Shown here in pieces: positions 24,712-32,803 of a stretch of 35,751 bases of DNA. The number at the start of each line of letters is the position of its first letter. Within the stretch, counting starts at the first letter, position 1. Under the pieces are notes generated by a model, which did not search any database, was not told the origin of the DNA, and saw only the letters and a program-made list of their open reading frames with translations. Both the position numbers and the translations under genes were made by a program. This stretch comes from Pirellula staleyi DSM 6068 (lineage in GTDB: Bacteria > Planctomycetota > Planctomycetia > Pirellulales > Pirellulaceae), in contig CAMDKL010000052.1 in assembly GCA_945900945.1 (NCBI GenBank), positions 1 through 35,751 on the forward strand, given 5' to 3'.

Positions 24712-25689
24712 ATGAAAATTGGTTTCCGCCCACTGGCGCTCTCGGTCCTCTTTTGCTTTACTGTGCCGTCGGCCCAGGCTGAGGAGTTTCGCATCGGAGC
24801 GTGGAATATTGAGTGGCTTGGTTTCCCCAACATGCGAGGCAGACCGGGAAAAGATGTGGAGCAATCGCCAGTGGATCTTGCGGCCTACCTTGCCGAAGCC
24901 AAATTGGACGTATTGGCATTAGAAGAAATCGGCGTCGAAAAGAACTCCGCTCCGTGGACCAGCAAGCCATTGCAGCAAACTATGGAGGAACTAAAAAAAG
25001 TCCACGGTCAATCGTGGCAATATATTCTGTTTCCAAAGATAAACTATCCCAAGGATACCGAGGACTTCATAACACGTGGTCAGCATCTTGGGATCGCTTG
25101 GCGGAGCGACAGGGCCACGATGGTAGGCGAGCCATTTTCGATCCCAGTGGGCAAAAACGAAACGTTTGGAAGCAAGTTTTTGGAGCGGCGTGCAAATGCG
25201 GTCAAGTTTTCATTCGGTGACGGGAAGACGGATGTCGTATTTATCCCTGTCCATCTCAAATCCAATCGAAACGATACCAACCCCTCGGACAAGCTGTTCA
25301 CACAGAAGCAGCGTCAAGCAGAAGCCAAAGTTTTTGTCGCTCAGCTGAAAGCACTCAAAAGCCAATTCAAGGACGAAGACATTGTTTTTTTAGGTGACAC
25401 GAATTTTCTCGCTCCCGACGATGAGACGCCCAAGATACTTGTGGATGCGGGATTTATTGATCTGAATCAAAAGGACGAAGGAACAACGGCTGCATGGGGC
25501 TCGGGCTATTCCAGCGCCCCGTTTGATCGGATCTTCGTCCCAGCAAATCAACCTGAATTTAAAAACTCGGTGCAGAAAGTCCACAAGACAAAGAACGGAA
25601 CCGACGACGAGATCAAGGATTTCAAGAAACGTCATTCGGATCACTATCTAGTGTCATGCATCATCGAAGTCGGAAACGACGATGATTAG
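24712..25689 (+). CDS. Secreted endonuclease/exonuclease/phosphatase (EEP, DNase I-like) protein
   Basis: This 325-residue protein starts with a clear signal peptide (1-23, SAQA cleaving before EEF). The EEP fold is shown by WNIEW (31-35, the catalytic Asn region), LALEEIG (the Glu metal site), FIPVHLKSNRND (a catalytic His), FLGDTNFLAP (about 226-235; the GDxN site) and HSDHYLV (about 308-314; the final Asp-His pair). The family cleaves phosphodiesters of nucleic acids, inositol lipids or sphingomyelin. Export rules out a DNA-repair role and leaves nutrient scavenging or lipid turnover; the substrate cannot be told. The ATG at 24712 is chosen over an upstream TTG (24625) because the signal peptide begins there and GGAA lies about 11 bases upstream. 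Confidence 0.9.
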   Translation: MKIGFRPLALSVLFCFTVPSAQAEEFRIGAWNIEWLGFPNMRGRPGKDVEQSPVDLAAYLAEAKLDVLALEEIGVEKNSAPWTSKPLQQTMEELKKVHGQSWQYILFPKINYPKDTEDFITRGQHLGIAWRSDRATMVGEPFSIPVGKNETFGSKFLERRANAVKFSFGDGKTDVVFIPVHLKSNRNDTNPSDKLFTQKQRQAEAKVFVAQLKALKSQFKDEDIVFLGDTNFLAPDDETPKILVDAGFIDLNQKDEGTTAAWGSGYSSAPFDRIFVPANQPEFKNSVQKVHKTKNGTDDEIKDFKKRHSDHYLVSCIIEVGNDDD

Positions 25690-25707
25690 TCCATGGTAGG
25701 GGATTCG

Positions 25708-25923
25708 TTACGGATTGGGCGGCGTCATCAAATCATCTGTTGGTTTTTCGGGTAGTCGTCCGGCTTCCTTGAGTGCCCTTTGCAACACCATTTCGATCTG
25801 ACTGTTCATACTGCGAAACTCATCTTCGGACCAACGACGAATCGCATCCATTGTTGTTGGACTTAGTCGTAGTAGAAATGAATCTCGCTGGGCCACAATA
25901 AATTTCCCGTTTTCCCGGAACAC
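25708..25923 (-). CDS. Small Arc-type ribbon-helix-helix DNA-binding protein
   Basis: This short protein (71 residues from GTG 25923; about 62 if it begins at GTG 25896) contains RDSFLLRLSPTTMDAIRRWS followed by SMNSQIEMVLQRALKE. That is the Arc/MetJ ribbon-helix-helix pattern: one beta strand, two helices, with the conserved N-S-x-I-E start of the second helix. It binds DNA as a dimer. It begins 12 bases after the SPFH gene on the same strand, an arrangement I recall as recurrent for SPFH/Arc pairs, so it may autoregulate that operon. No toxin gene adjoins it, so I do not call it an antitoxin. The start codon is uncertain (GTG at either position). Confidence 0.75.
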   Translation of the reverse strand: MFRENGKFIVAQRDSFLLRLSPTTMDAIRRWSEDEFRSMNSQIEMVLQRALKEAGRLPEKPTDDLMTPPNP

Positions 25924-25935
25924 GCGTGAATAAAA

Positions 25936-26883
25936 CTAGGAGTAAAGGGAGCCCGCATTGACTATTGGTTGGGCATGACCTCCACTGCAAAGGACGACGA
26001 GTAGGTTGGAAACCATGGCTGCTCGGCGTTCATCATCCAACTCAACGATTTTGTCTTTGCTGAGTCGATCTAGCGCCATCTGGACCATCCCAACCGCACC
26101 GTCGACAATCTTCGTCCTTGCAGCCACAACGGCGTGAGCTTGTTGCCTTTGAAGCATGGCGGCTGCGATTTCAGGTGCATATGCCAAGTGGCTGATGCGC
26201 GCTTCAATGACATTCACACCGGCTTTGTCGAGTCTGGACTGAATGTCATGGCACAATTGATCGCTGATTTCCTGAATCGATCCTCGCAACGATGTCTCAT
26301 GATCTTCGCTGTCGTAGGGATGTCGAGAGGCCAGGTTGCGCAACGCTGCTTCACTTTGCACGGACACATAATCCTCGTAATCATCGACTTCAAACAGCGC
26401 CTCGGCTGTGTTCACCACTTTCCAAACAACCACAGCCGAAATCTCGATGGGATTTCCGTCGCGATCATTCACCTTCGACGGGCGACCATGTGTCCGAGAC
26501 TTCTGCTGAATGAGCATCCCCGCCTCATTCTTTTTTTCGTTAACGGCTGTGGAGCCGGTCTCGAAATTGCGAATCTTAAGTGAAATACGTTTCTTGTTAA
26601 AAAACGGATTGACCCAATAGAATCCAGATGTCGAAACCGTTCCTTTGTATTCACCAAACAATAGTAGCACGCGGGCATCGTTGGGCTGCACCGCCATGCA
26701 ACCAAATAATGCAACCAAGCAAATAATTCCGAGCGGCAAAACAAAAATCAACATCACAGGAACCTTAAGGGCGATGGTGGTGATAAATCCGACGAGCGCC
26801 AACAACAACCCCGCAAGCAATAACGCCAACATCCCCCAACCCGAACTCGGTACCAAAACTTTTTCTTGACAGTTATCGGCCAT
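25936..26883 (-). CDS. SPFH/Band 7 (stomatin/prohibitin-like) membrane protein
   Basis: This 315-residue protein starts at ATG 26883, which has the strong AGGGGGA eight bases upstream; an upstream in-frame extension to 26937 has no such support. Two hydrophobic segments (about 15-40 and 42-65) form an N-terminal hairpin anchor. The SPFH domain follows, with VLLLFGEYKGTVSTSGFYWV (about 72-92), NFETGSTAVNEKKN, DGNPIEISAVVVWKVVN and DYVSVQSEAALRNLASRHPY. A long helical segment, GVNVIEARISHLAYAPEIAA, leads to a Gln/Ala-rich end typical of the family. SPFH proteins form cage-like scaffolds in membranes, and the cytoplasmic tail often controls proteases. The gene is followed by an Arc-type protein after 12 bases; both likely belong to one operon. 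Confidence 0.9.
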   Translation of the reverse strand: MADNCQEKVLVPSSGWGMLALLLAGLLLALVGFITTIALKVPVMLIFVLPLGIICLVALFGCMAVQPNDARVLLLFGEYKGTVSTSGFYWVNPFFNKKRISLKIRNFETGSTAVNEKKNEAGMLIQQKSRTHGRPSKVNDRDGNPIEISAVVVWKVVNTAEALFEVDDYEDYVSVQSEAALRNLASRHPYDSEDHETSLRGSIQEISDQLCHDIQSRLDKAGVNVIEARISHLAYAPEIAAAMLQRQQAHAVVAARTKIVDGAVGMVQMALDRLSKDKIVELDDERRAAMVSNLLVVLCSGGHAQPIVNAGSLYS

Positions 26884-27243
26884 ACAAAATCCCCCTGAAA
26901 TCAATTGAACACGAAACGCATACGCAAGTGATATCACAATGATATCTTTCCAGAATCGGTAGTCAAGCTAACGTCAAGGTTTTTTGCGAAACCGCAGCAA
27001 AGTCAAAACCATGTAGGTCCGGCTGTCCTCAGCCGGACAGCATCGGATAGGATCGCTGTTGTTCCAATCGTTTGAAAAAGCCGTCTTTTGGTCGAAAAGT
27101 TCTCGTATGTTGCAATTGAGTGCGGGATTAGCTTCCATCCTCTAGTTAAGATTGAGGGAACCACCGCAGTTGATCGGCGTTTCAAGGAGCTTGGACGCGT
27201 GCGGTGAGAGCAACTCCGACTAAAGCAATATTGACCAATCGCC
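26884..27243. other. Spacer between divergent SPFH and HEAT/pseudo-receiver genes
   Basis: About 360 bases with no supported gene. It contains the perfect hairpin at 27017-27038 and an AT-rich patch near 26935-26990 that may include the SPFH promoter. A sigma-54 motif was not found here. Confidence 0.5.
27017..27038. repeat. Perfect hairpin GTCCGGCTG-TCCT-CAGCCGGAC
   Basis: A 9-bp perfect stem with a four-base loop, preceded by ATGTAG. The lack of a T run after it makes a simple terminator unlikely. The GTCCGGCT/AGCCGGAC sequence is a short hairpin repeat that I associate with planctomycete genomes; only one copy is seen in this window. Confidence 0.6.
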
Positions 27244-29523
27244 ATGAGCACACCGATCTGGATTCTCGCGAGGCTTTTTCTGATTTTTCTTGTGTTTTCG
27301 TTAGTGAACGTACACTTCGCATGCTCTCAGGATCCATTTTCAACGGACGCTCTAGGGGCTATTGATCCTGAAAACGCAGACAATTCGGCTTCAACCAAGG
27401 CTGGCAATGGTAGCCAAGTCCTGGGAAATCGTTTTGATCCCAACGAACGAAGTGCGGTCGTCCTTTCGCTTCGCACCAATCCGCCCCGGACAGCATCCGA
27501 GCTAGCCCGCGCTATCCAGCTGATGGCACGAATTCAACGATGGGACGAAGTGGGACATTGGCTCGATGAGGCTGTTAAGTTGGGGCTGAACGAAGAAAAC
27601 GCGATGCAAATGGTTCAAAACGCTGGGACTCAGACTTTTCTCCAGTTAACTAGCAGGGAAGCAAATTTATCTGATTTACGGAAGACAAACGCTACCAAGA
27701 TTTTGAATCTCGTGTCTGCGGCTACGAACAATCCAAATAAACTGATTGGTAATGTCGTATCGCTTCGGAGCAATAACCGGACCGTACGCATCCAAGCCCA
27801 TAGGGCCTTAGAATCGGCTGGAAACCGCGGCGTGTCGGCCCTAATCAATCACCTGCTCGCAGAAAGTTCTACGGCTCCCAATGCAACGATGAGTGAAGCG
27901 TTTTCGTTGATGGGCAAGCCAGCCTTTGCTGCTTGGCAAACGGCTATGAGTTCGCCTCATGCGGATGCAAGGAGTCGGTTAGCGTTGCTTGCAGCTCGTT
28001 CAGGCGAGCCGTCGCTTTCTACCGAATTGTGCGTTGCCGCGATTGATCCAGCGATAGACAAGACGGTCCGAGATGAACTTGCAAAAGTAGCTGGCGATCG
28101 GAACAAGTCGATACCTGCGGTCAAGGCCGTTTATCGTCATACAATCGAGCAGATGCAAAGGTCACTCCTGGCCTTTCAAAAGATCCGCTGGATGGATGAG
28201 CCTGATGCGTTTACGACATGGCAACTCTCCGTGGATGGTCGATCTGTTTTAGAAAAACCGGCTCGGTTAGCGGACTTGGATTGGACGCGGGCAGCGCAGC
28301 TTGCGAACGCTTCCTTGCGGTGTGGGGAGTTGGCGGATAGCAGTTCGGGCATTGCGGTTGCCGTCCTCCTTGAAAACGCTTGTGTTTCCTTACCGGAAGC
28401 GGCTAGCAGCGTAACGATCGCGAGCGTAGCTGCTAGCTTGCCGAACACGATTCTCGATAGTTACGAGTTTGGGTGTCTTGTTTGGGATGGAGCCGAAAAT
28501 GCCAGTCTAGCTTCTGCTCAACTCGTTGCAGTTCGGAATCTCGCACGCTGGGCCATACCCGCGACAATACCCGGCGCTGTTCGAGAGCGACTCTCGCACG
28601 CATGCGGATCCGGCTTTGCCTCGGTTCGTTATGCTGCTGCACAGGCAATGCTCGGGGTAATGGTCAGCCAAAAGGATGATGGTTCGCTCCAGCTTGCTGA
28701 CGTTCATTTCGATGGCCGAAATCGACTAGAACGGGTACTTGCTGAAATGAGAATGCTAGACGGGAATCCATTAGCATTGGTTGTGGGGGGAGCTTCGGAC
28801 CTCCGGACGCATACGAGAACTCTCCTCGAATCTTTTGGCTACAGAATTTTGGAAGCATCGTCGGCATCGCAAACCATGAGCTTTCTGAGGGAGGGAAAAC
28901 CGATTGAGGCGGTCATTGTGGTAGCGCATGTGCGTGAGATGAACCTCGGCGAGCTCATTCAGAGGATTCGCGCCAATCCAGCGACCGCAACTTGCCCAAT
29001 CGCTATTCTTGCTGCATCCTTAAGCAGGGGCGAACATCAGATTGCCGGATCAGACATGCGATTGGTAATGGGGAGTGTCCCGCCCGAACAGGTCGGTTTA
29101 GCCGATATTCTGCGCCGGATGAGAATCGTGACCCAATCCCCGCTGATCGATTCCGCCGACCGAAACACTTGGCGTGACCTATCCACCTCCTATTGGTCCG
29201 AACGGCAGCGCAATTTTGTATCGTCTCAGCCAAAGGGCTTCCGACCGATGCTCGCTGACACCCCAGTAGGTCAATTGCAATTGATACAAATAGCCATGGA
29301 TTATTCGAAGCCATTGCCTCAACGTGAGCAGGCTAGCCAAAATTTTGTTCAATCCGTTAGGCAATTTGGCGTTATGATATCTTCTGAGACTGTTACGGTT
29401 CAGTACGAAGAGTATAACAAACGAGGTCCAGACGACTTGGACCTTAGAATTACCCTTGGACGCATACTGGATGCGATCGAGGCGGCGAAGGGAGATAGGT
29501 CCTGGGCCGAAGTCGCACCCTAA
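27244..29523 (+). CDS. Exported helical-repeat protein with a degenerate receiver-like domain
   Basis: This is a 759-residue protein of unknown function. An N-terminal hydrophobic segment (about 6-28; ILARLFLIFLVFSLV) then ACSQDP indicates export or membrane anchoring. Residues about 90-460 are helical and HEAT-like (NRTVRIQAHRALESAGNRGV is the clearest unit). Residues about 508-600 look like a response-regulator receiver fold, with PLALVVGGASDLRTHTRTLL then ESFGYRILEASSASQTMSFL and VIVVAHVREMNLGEL. The acidic pair is replaced by GG and the phospho-acceptor Asp by a residue in VVAHV, so it cannot be a normal phosphorylated receiver. A helical tail ends at 29523. The gene precedes a sigma-54 activator by 63 bases. 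The ATG at 27244 has no good Shine-Dalgarno. Confidence 0.7.
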   Translation: MSTPIWILARLFLIFLVFSLVNVHFACSQDPFSTDALGAIDPENADNSASTKAGNGSQVLGNRFDPNERSAVVLSLRTNPPRTASELARAIQLMARIQRWDEVGHWLDEAVKLGLNEENAMQMVQNAGTQTFLQLTSREANLSDLRKTNATKILNLVSAATNNPNKLIGNVVSLRSNNRTVRIQAHRALESAGNRGVSALINHLLAESSTAPNATMSEAFSLMGKPAFAAWQTAMSSPHADARSRLALLAARSGEPSLSTELCVAAIDPAIDKTVRDELAKVAGDRNKSIPAVKAVYRHTIEQMQRSLLAFQKIRWMDEPDAFTTWQLSVDGRSVLEKPARLADLDWTRAAQLANASLRCGELADSSSGIAVAVLLENACVSLPEAASSVTIASVAASLPNTILDSYEFGCLVWDGAENASLASAQLVAVRNLARWAIPATIPGAVRERLSHACGSGFASVRYAAAQAMLGVMVSQKDDGSLQLADVHFDGRNRLERVLAEMRMLDGNPLALVVGGASDLRTHTRTLLESFGYRILEASSASQTMSFLREGKPIEAVIVVAHVREMNLGELIQRIRANPATATCPIAILAASLSRGEHQIAGSDMRLVMGSVPPEQVGLADILRRMRIVTQSPLIDSADRNTWRDLSTSYWSERQRNFVSSQPKGFRPMLADTPVGQLQLIQIAMDYSKPLPQREQASQNFVQSVRQFGVMISSETVTVQYEEYNKRGPDDLDLRITLGRILDAIEAAKGDRSWAEVAP

Positions 29524-29586
29524 CGACGGTCGAGCGTGCGGACGCCGACTCGGGTTTTTTGGCGTCAACCACAAGTTTAAAGACAC

Positions 29587-30672
29587 ATGGCCAGTTTCGG
29601 GCTGGAAAACGAAGGGAACTATCGGCACAACAGCAGCATCCAACTGCCCGGCGTGATCGGTTCGAGCCCTGCCATGCAGGAGGTTTTTCGCGTCACCCGA
29701 CGCGTTGCAATGAGCAATGCGTCCGTTCTGCTGCTTGGTGAGACGGGGACGGGCAAAGAGGTCATCGCCAACGCCATTCACCACCTCAGCAATCGCAATG
29801 GCGGCCCATTCGTGAAAGTCAATTGCGGTGCCTTGAGCGAAAGCCTGCTCGAAAGCGAACTCTTTGGCCACGTACGGGGTGCTTTCACGGGAGCGGTCGG
29901 GAATCGAGCTGGACGCTTCGAAACAGCTCATACGGGAACGATCTTCCTCGACGAGATCAACAGCACTTCCATGCACCTCCAAGTCAAGCTTCTCAGAGTT
30001 TTGCAACAGAGGGAATTTGAACGGGTGGGCGATACAGAGACGATTACGGTCGATACTCGGGTCATTGCGGCCAGCAATCGAGATTTGGCCGATGAGATCC
30101 GCCTAGAAAAATTCCGAGAGGATCTCTATTGGCGGCTCAACGTGGTGCCTATCGAATTACCTCCGCTTCGAAAGCGACGTGAAGACATTCCAGCACTGAT
30201 TGCACACTTTTTGCATCAGTACAGTGCAAGCAACGACCGATACGTTGTCCATATCCAACGTGAGGCCATGCAAGCCCTGCAGGACTACCATTGGCCTGGC
30301 AACGTGCGAGAACTCCAAAATTACATCGAACGATCGGTGGTGATGGCAGACTCGGACGAGTTAACCGTTCAGCTGTTGCCCGGTTGCGTTACAGGAGCGT
30401 CGCCGAACACTGCTTCGACCGAATCTCGCCCTCTTGATTTCGATTCCTTGGTTAAGGAAGTTGTTCAAGAAGGGGTTCGCATTAGCAATCCCGAACAAAC
30501 CGACTTGCACAGCAAGGTTGTAGATCGAGTTGAGAAGGAGTTGATTTCGCAAGTGCTTTCAAACTGCAATTTTGTGCAGACCAAAGCCGCGACGCGATTG
30601 GGAATCAATCGAAACACGCTGCACAAGAAGATGAAAGAATATAACCTTGAGGGGCTCGATTCGGGCGAATAG
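29587..30672 (+). CDS. Sigma-54-dependent transcriptional activator lacking a sensor domain (PspF-like)
   Basis: This 361-residue protein is a bacterial enhancer-binding AAA+ ATPase. The AAA+ core has Walker A GETGTGKE (51-58), the sigma-54 contact loop GAFTGA intact at 98-103 (LFGHVRGAFTGAV), Walker B GTIFLDE (117-123) and the R-finger region FREDLYWRLNVVPIELPPLR. A Fis-type helix-turn-helix ends the protein (QTKAATRLGINRNTLHKKMK). There are only about 20 residues before the AAA+ domain, so no receiver, PAS or GAF sensor is present; activity must be set by another protein, as PspA does for PspF. The gene follows the exported pseudo-receiver protein and precedes ribBA by 36 bases. Targets are unknown, but a sigma-54 promoter precedes dnaK in this window. 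Confidence 0.92.
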   Translation: MASFGLENEGNYRHNSSIQLPGVIGSSPAMQEVFRVTRRVAMSNASVLLLGETGTGKEVIANAIHHLSNRNGGPFVKVNCGALSESLLESELFGHVRGAFTGAVGNRAGRFETAHTGTIFLDEINSTSMHLQVKLLRVLQQREFERVGDTETITVDTRVIAASNRDLADEIRLEKFREDLYWRLNVVPIELPPLRKRREDIPALIAHFLHQYSASNDRYVVHIQREAMQALQDYHWPGNVRELQNYIERSVVMADSDELTVQLLPGCVTGASPNTASTESRPLDFDSLVKEVVQEGVRISNPEQTDLHSKVVDRVEKELISQVLSNCNFVQTKAATRLGINRNTLHKKMKEYNLEGLDSGE

Positions 30673-30708
30673 GCCTGAACATCGCGCACTCTCTCCACAA
30701 AGATCATT

Positions 30709-31917
30709 ATGCCACATTCATTCAGTTCTATTCCAGATGCAGTCGCTGCAGTCGCTCGCGGCCATGTAGTGATCGTCCTCGATGACGAAGATCGCGAAAA
30801 CGAAGGGGACTTCGTATGTGCTGCTCAAGGCGTTACGACTGAAACAATCAACTTCATGCTCCAGGGCCACGGTCAATTGTGCGCTTCGGTATTGCCATCG
30901 GTTTGCAATCGACTCGAGCTGCGACCGCTGGTCGAACAAAACACTTCGCCCCTCACCACAGCGTTCATGACGCCAGTCGATCACGCCGGTTGCAAAACTG
31001 GAATCACCGCCGGTGAACGAGCAGAGACTATTCGCCGGCTAGCAACCGAGTCCAGCAAGCCGACGGATTTTGTGAAACCAGGCCACGTCTATCCCCTCGT
31101 AGCCATGGAGGGTGGGGTGTTGCGTCGTGCCGGTCATACCGAAGCCGCTGTCGACTTGGCTCGAATGGCAGGATTAACTCCTGCAGGTGTACTTTGTGAA
31201 ATTCTGAATAGCCGAGGGGATCGAGCAACTCGGGATGAGTTGCTGGAGATGGCGACCAGACACCGTTTGGAGATCATCACTGTAGAGCAGATCATTTCGC
31301 ATCGCCGCATCAATGAAAAGCTCGTGACGCGAGCCGCTCAAGCCAAGTTGCCAACCAAGTACGGTGACTTCGAGATTATGATCTTCGGAGTCCAATTCGA
31401 AACCCAGGAACCGATGGCTCTGGTGATGGGCAATATTCACGATGAAACCGATCCAGCGCCGTTGGTTCGAATGCACAGCAGCTGCTTCACTGGCGATTTG
31501 ATTTCGTCGTTGCGATGTGACTGTGGAGACCAATTGCGTCAAGCTTTGGAGGTGATCGCAAGCGAGGGACGAGGCGTATTGGTCTACCTGCCTCAAGAAG
31601 GAAGAGGCATTGGCCTCGCGCAAAAGATCCGTGCATATGCGCTTCAGGACCAAGGACTCGATACGGTCGAAGCGAACCATGCACTGGGATTCAAAGCGGA
31701 CATACGCGACTATGGAGTCGGCATCCAAATCTTGAAAGACTTAGGCCTACGCCGCATTCGTCTATTAACCAACAACCCAAAGAAGACCGAGGCGTTCAAC
31801 CTGCGAGGCTTTGACCTGACCGTTACCGACCAAGTGCCGATCATTTCGAAAGTTAACGAATACAACGCAAGCTACCTTGCAACGAAGCGAGACAAAATGG
31901 GGCACTCCCTCCCGTAG
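30709..31917 (+). CDS. ribBA: Bifunctional 3,4-dihydroxy-2-butanone 4-phosphate synthase / GTP cyclohydrolase II
   Basis: This 402-residue fusion enzyme supplies both precursors for the riboflavin ring. Residues 1-200 form RibB, with DDEDRENEGDFVCAA (27-41, metal-binding acidic loop), HAGCKTGITAGERAETIRRL and GHTEAAVDLARMAGL. Residues about 205-400 form RibA, with the zinc cysteines in HSSCFTGDLISSLRCDCGDQ (about 254-273), QEGRGIGLAQKIRAYALQD and RLLTNNPKKTEAF. It acts in the cytoplasm on ribulose 5-phosphate and GTP. The ATG at 30709 begins the family start directly. It follows the sigma-54 activator by 36 bases on the same strand and could share its transcript; no FMN riboswitch was seen in that short gap. 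Confidence 0.95.
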   Translation: MPHSFSSIPDAVAAVARGHVVIVLDDEDRENEGDFVCAAQGVTTETINFMLQGHGQLCASVLPSVCNRLELRPLVEQNTSPLTTAFMTPVDHAGCKTGITAGERAETIRRLATESSKPTDFVKPGHVYPLVAMEGGVLRRAGHTEAAVDLARMAGLTPAGVLCEILNSRGDRATRDELLEMATRHRLEIITVEQIISHRRINEKLVTRAAQAKLPTKYGDFEIMIFGVQFETQEPMALVMGNIHDETDPAPLVRMHSSCFTGDLISSLRCDCGDQLRQALEVIASEGRGVLVYLPQEGRGIGLAQKIRAYALQDQGLDTVEANHALGFKADIRDYGVGIQILKDLGLRRIRLLTNNPKKTEAFNLRGFDLTVTDQVPIISKVNEYNASYLATKRDKMGHSLP

Positions 31918-31924
31918 CAATCCA

Positions 31925-32141
31925 ATGAAGCGATCGATTGTTGGTTATCACCCAGACGACCTGGGGAATTGGGTTGCCGAATGAGAGTGTGGGCATTATC
32001 AACATGTGCATCACGATCCACCCTGGATGCTTCGCGAATGGGTGACAACAGAGAAAAGGGCGCGAGTCTATGCTGGGGTTCGAGCTTCATTGCAAAAAGT
32101 GCGATGAGAATGCACCTCGCAACTACATTATTCCGACGTGA
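31925..32141 (+). pseudogene. Decayed DUF3565-type small protein gene (nonsense plus frameshift)
   Basis: From ATG 31925 the frame reads MKRSIVGYHPDDLGNWVAE, then TGA at 31982-31984, then ECGHYQHVHHDPPWMLREWV and TTEKRARVYAG. Near 32075 one extra base shifts to a second frame that continues GFELHCKKCDENAPRNYIIP and stops at 32141. Intact members of this small family carry a Cys-Gly-His-x-Gln-His motif and a terminal CKKCDE, both seen here across the breaks. The intact gene would be about 70 residues. Frames were read directly and the family name is from memory. It begins seven bases after the ribBA stop. Confidence 0.8.
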
Positions 32142-32231
32142 AGCAGTCGAACTCGTTTCCACGGCTCCGGCCCAGATTATTCATTAGCCACTTGGCGATT
32201 GCCAAATGGCATTGACTTCGTTTGTAATTTC

Positions 32232-32259
32232 GTGAACCGGCGGGCGCTAGCCCCGGGCC
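32232..32259 (-). repeat. Dispersed GGCCCGGGGC-type repeat, inverted copy of 4486-4513
   Basis: On the - strand these 28 bases match 4486-4513 at 27 of 28 positions. Immediately right of it, at 32288-32304, the bases CAGCCATTGGGCTAGCG match the CCCAATGGCTG tail of the 749 copy in inverted orientation with a two-base loss in the core. The spacer 32142-32298 therefore holds two repeats and no gene. Confidence 0.8.
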
Positions 32260-32287
32260 TCAATCGCGGGCGAGGTCGCATGGTACG

Positions 32288-32304
32288 CAGCCATTGGGCT
32301 AGCG
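32288..32304 (-). repeat. Dispersed repeat, copy 5 (CAGCCATTGGGCTAGCG)
   Basis: Inverted and slightly deleted relative to the copy at 749-772, sharing CCCAATGGCTG. It ends right before the 32299 stop region of the 152-residue gene, so it overlaps its terminal codons or downstream edge. Confidence 0.5.
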
Positions 32305-32757
32305 TCGAGTCGCATTTGCTTTGGCGACAAATGCGCGAGCGGTAGTGAGATAACTAAACGCGCCTGTTTTTCCCTTGCAATGGTTTATTACCGAAGTACA
32401 TATTCCTCGTAAGGCTAAGGCCCAGTCTTCTTCGTTGACTTTCAACTCGCTCCCTGTTGCTGCCAACCGGGTAACGACAAACGCAACCGCTTCGGATTCG
32501 CTGGGTGTGTGACGAATAGAGCAAACAAGCCCTTGCCTCACGATTTCGTCATCCACCGAGGATTGGTCCCTCGCGCATTGCACAAGCGTAGCCTCAATGG
32601 ATAATAACACGGACGAACACCGTTCGGTGATTTGACTGAGCTCGCTTCGTTTCAGTGTGAGCGGGATCAATTCGGCAATCACAGGCCGTGGCGGTAACTT
32701 CTCACGTCGCCGTTTTTCCTTCATCAGCTCTTGCAACTTCTTTGCACTTAACGCCAT
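32299..32757 (-). CDS. Unrecognised 152-residue protein
   Basis: I do not recognise a family. The ORF has a strong Shine-Dalgarno (AAGGAGT, about six bases before ATG 32757), which supports a real gene. The first 24 residues are basic and helical (MALSAKKLQELMKEKRRREK), then comes a Pro-rich patch (LPPRPVIAELIP) and a mixed helical body with a single ALRGICTSVINHCKGKTG segment. No signal peptide, membrane segment or known catalytic motif is visible. It lies 46 bases downstream of the secreted hydrolase on the same strand and may be co-transcribed. The C-terminal end abuts the repeat region at 32232-32304. No function is assigned. Confidence 0.65.
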   Translation of the reverse strand: MALSAKKLQELMKEKRRREKLPPRPVIAELIPLTLKRSELSQITERCSSVLLSIEATLVQCARDQSSVDDEIVRQGLVCSIRHTPSESEAVAFVVTRLAATGSELKVNEEDWALALRGICTSVINHCKGKTGAFSYLTTARAFVAKANATRR

Positions 32758-32803
32758 AGCGATACTCCTTTTTTCGAATTGAAAAATAAGAACTAACCTA
32801 GTA

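Noticed and set aside
25708-25923. Antitoxin of a toxin-antitoxin pair
   Set aside because: The ribbon-helix-helix fold is compatible, but the neighbour is a large SPFH membrane protein and no toxin-like gene adjoins it.
29179-30006. Open frame of 275 codons on the - strand opposite the pseudo-receiver and sigma-54 activator genes
   Set aside because: It is the shadow of two well-supported genes with clear domain motifs, and its own translation shows no known motif.
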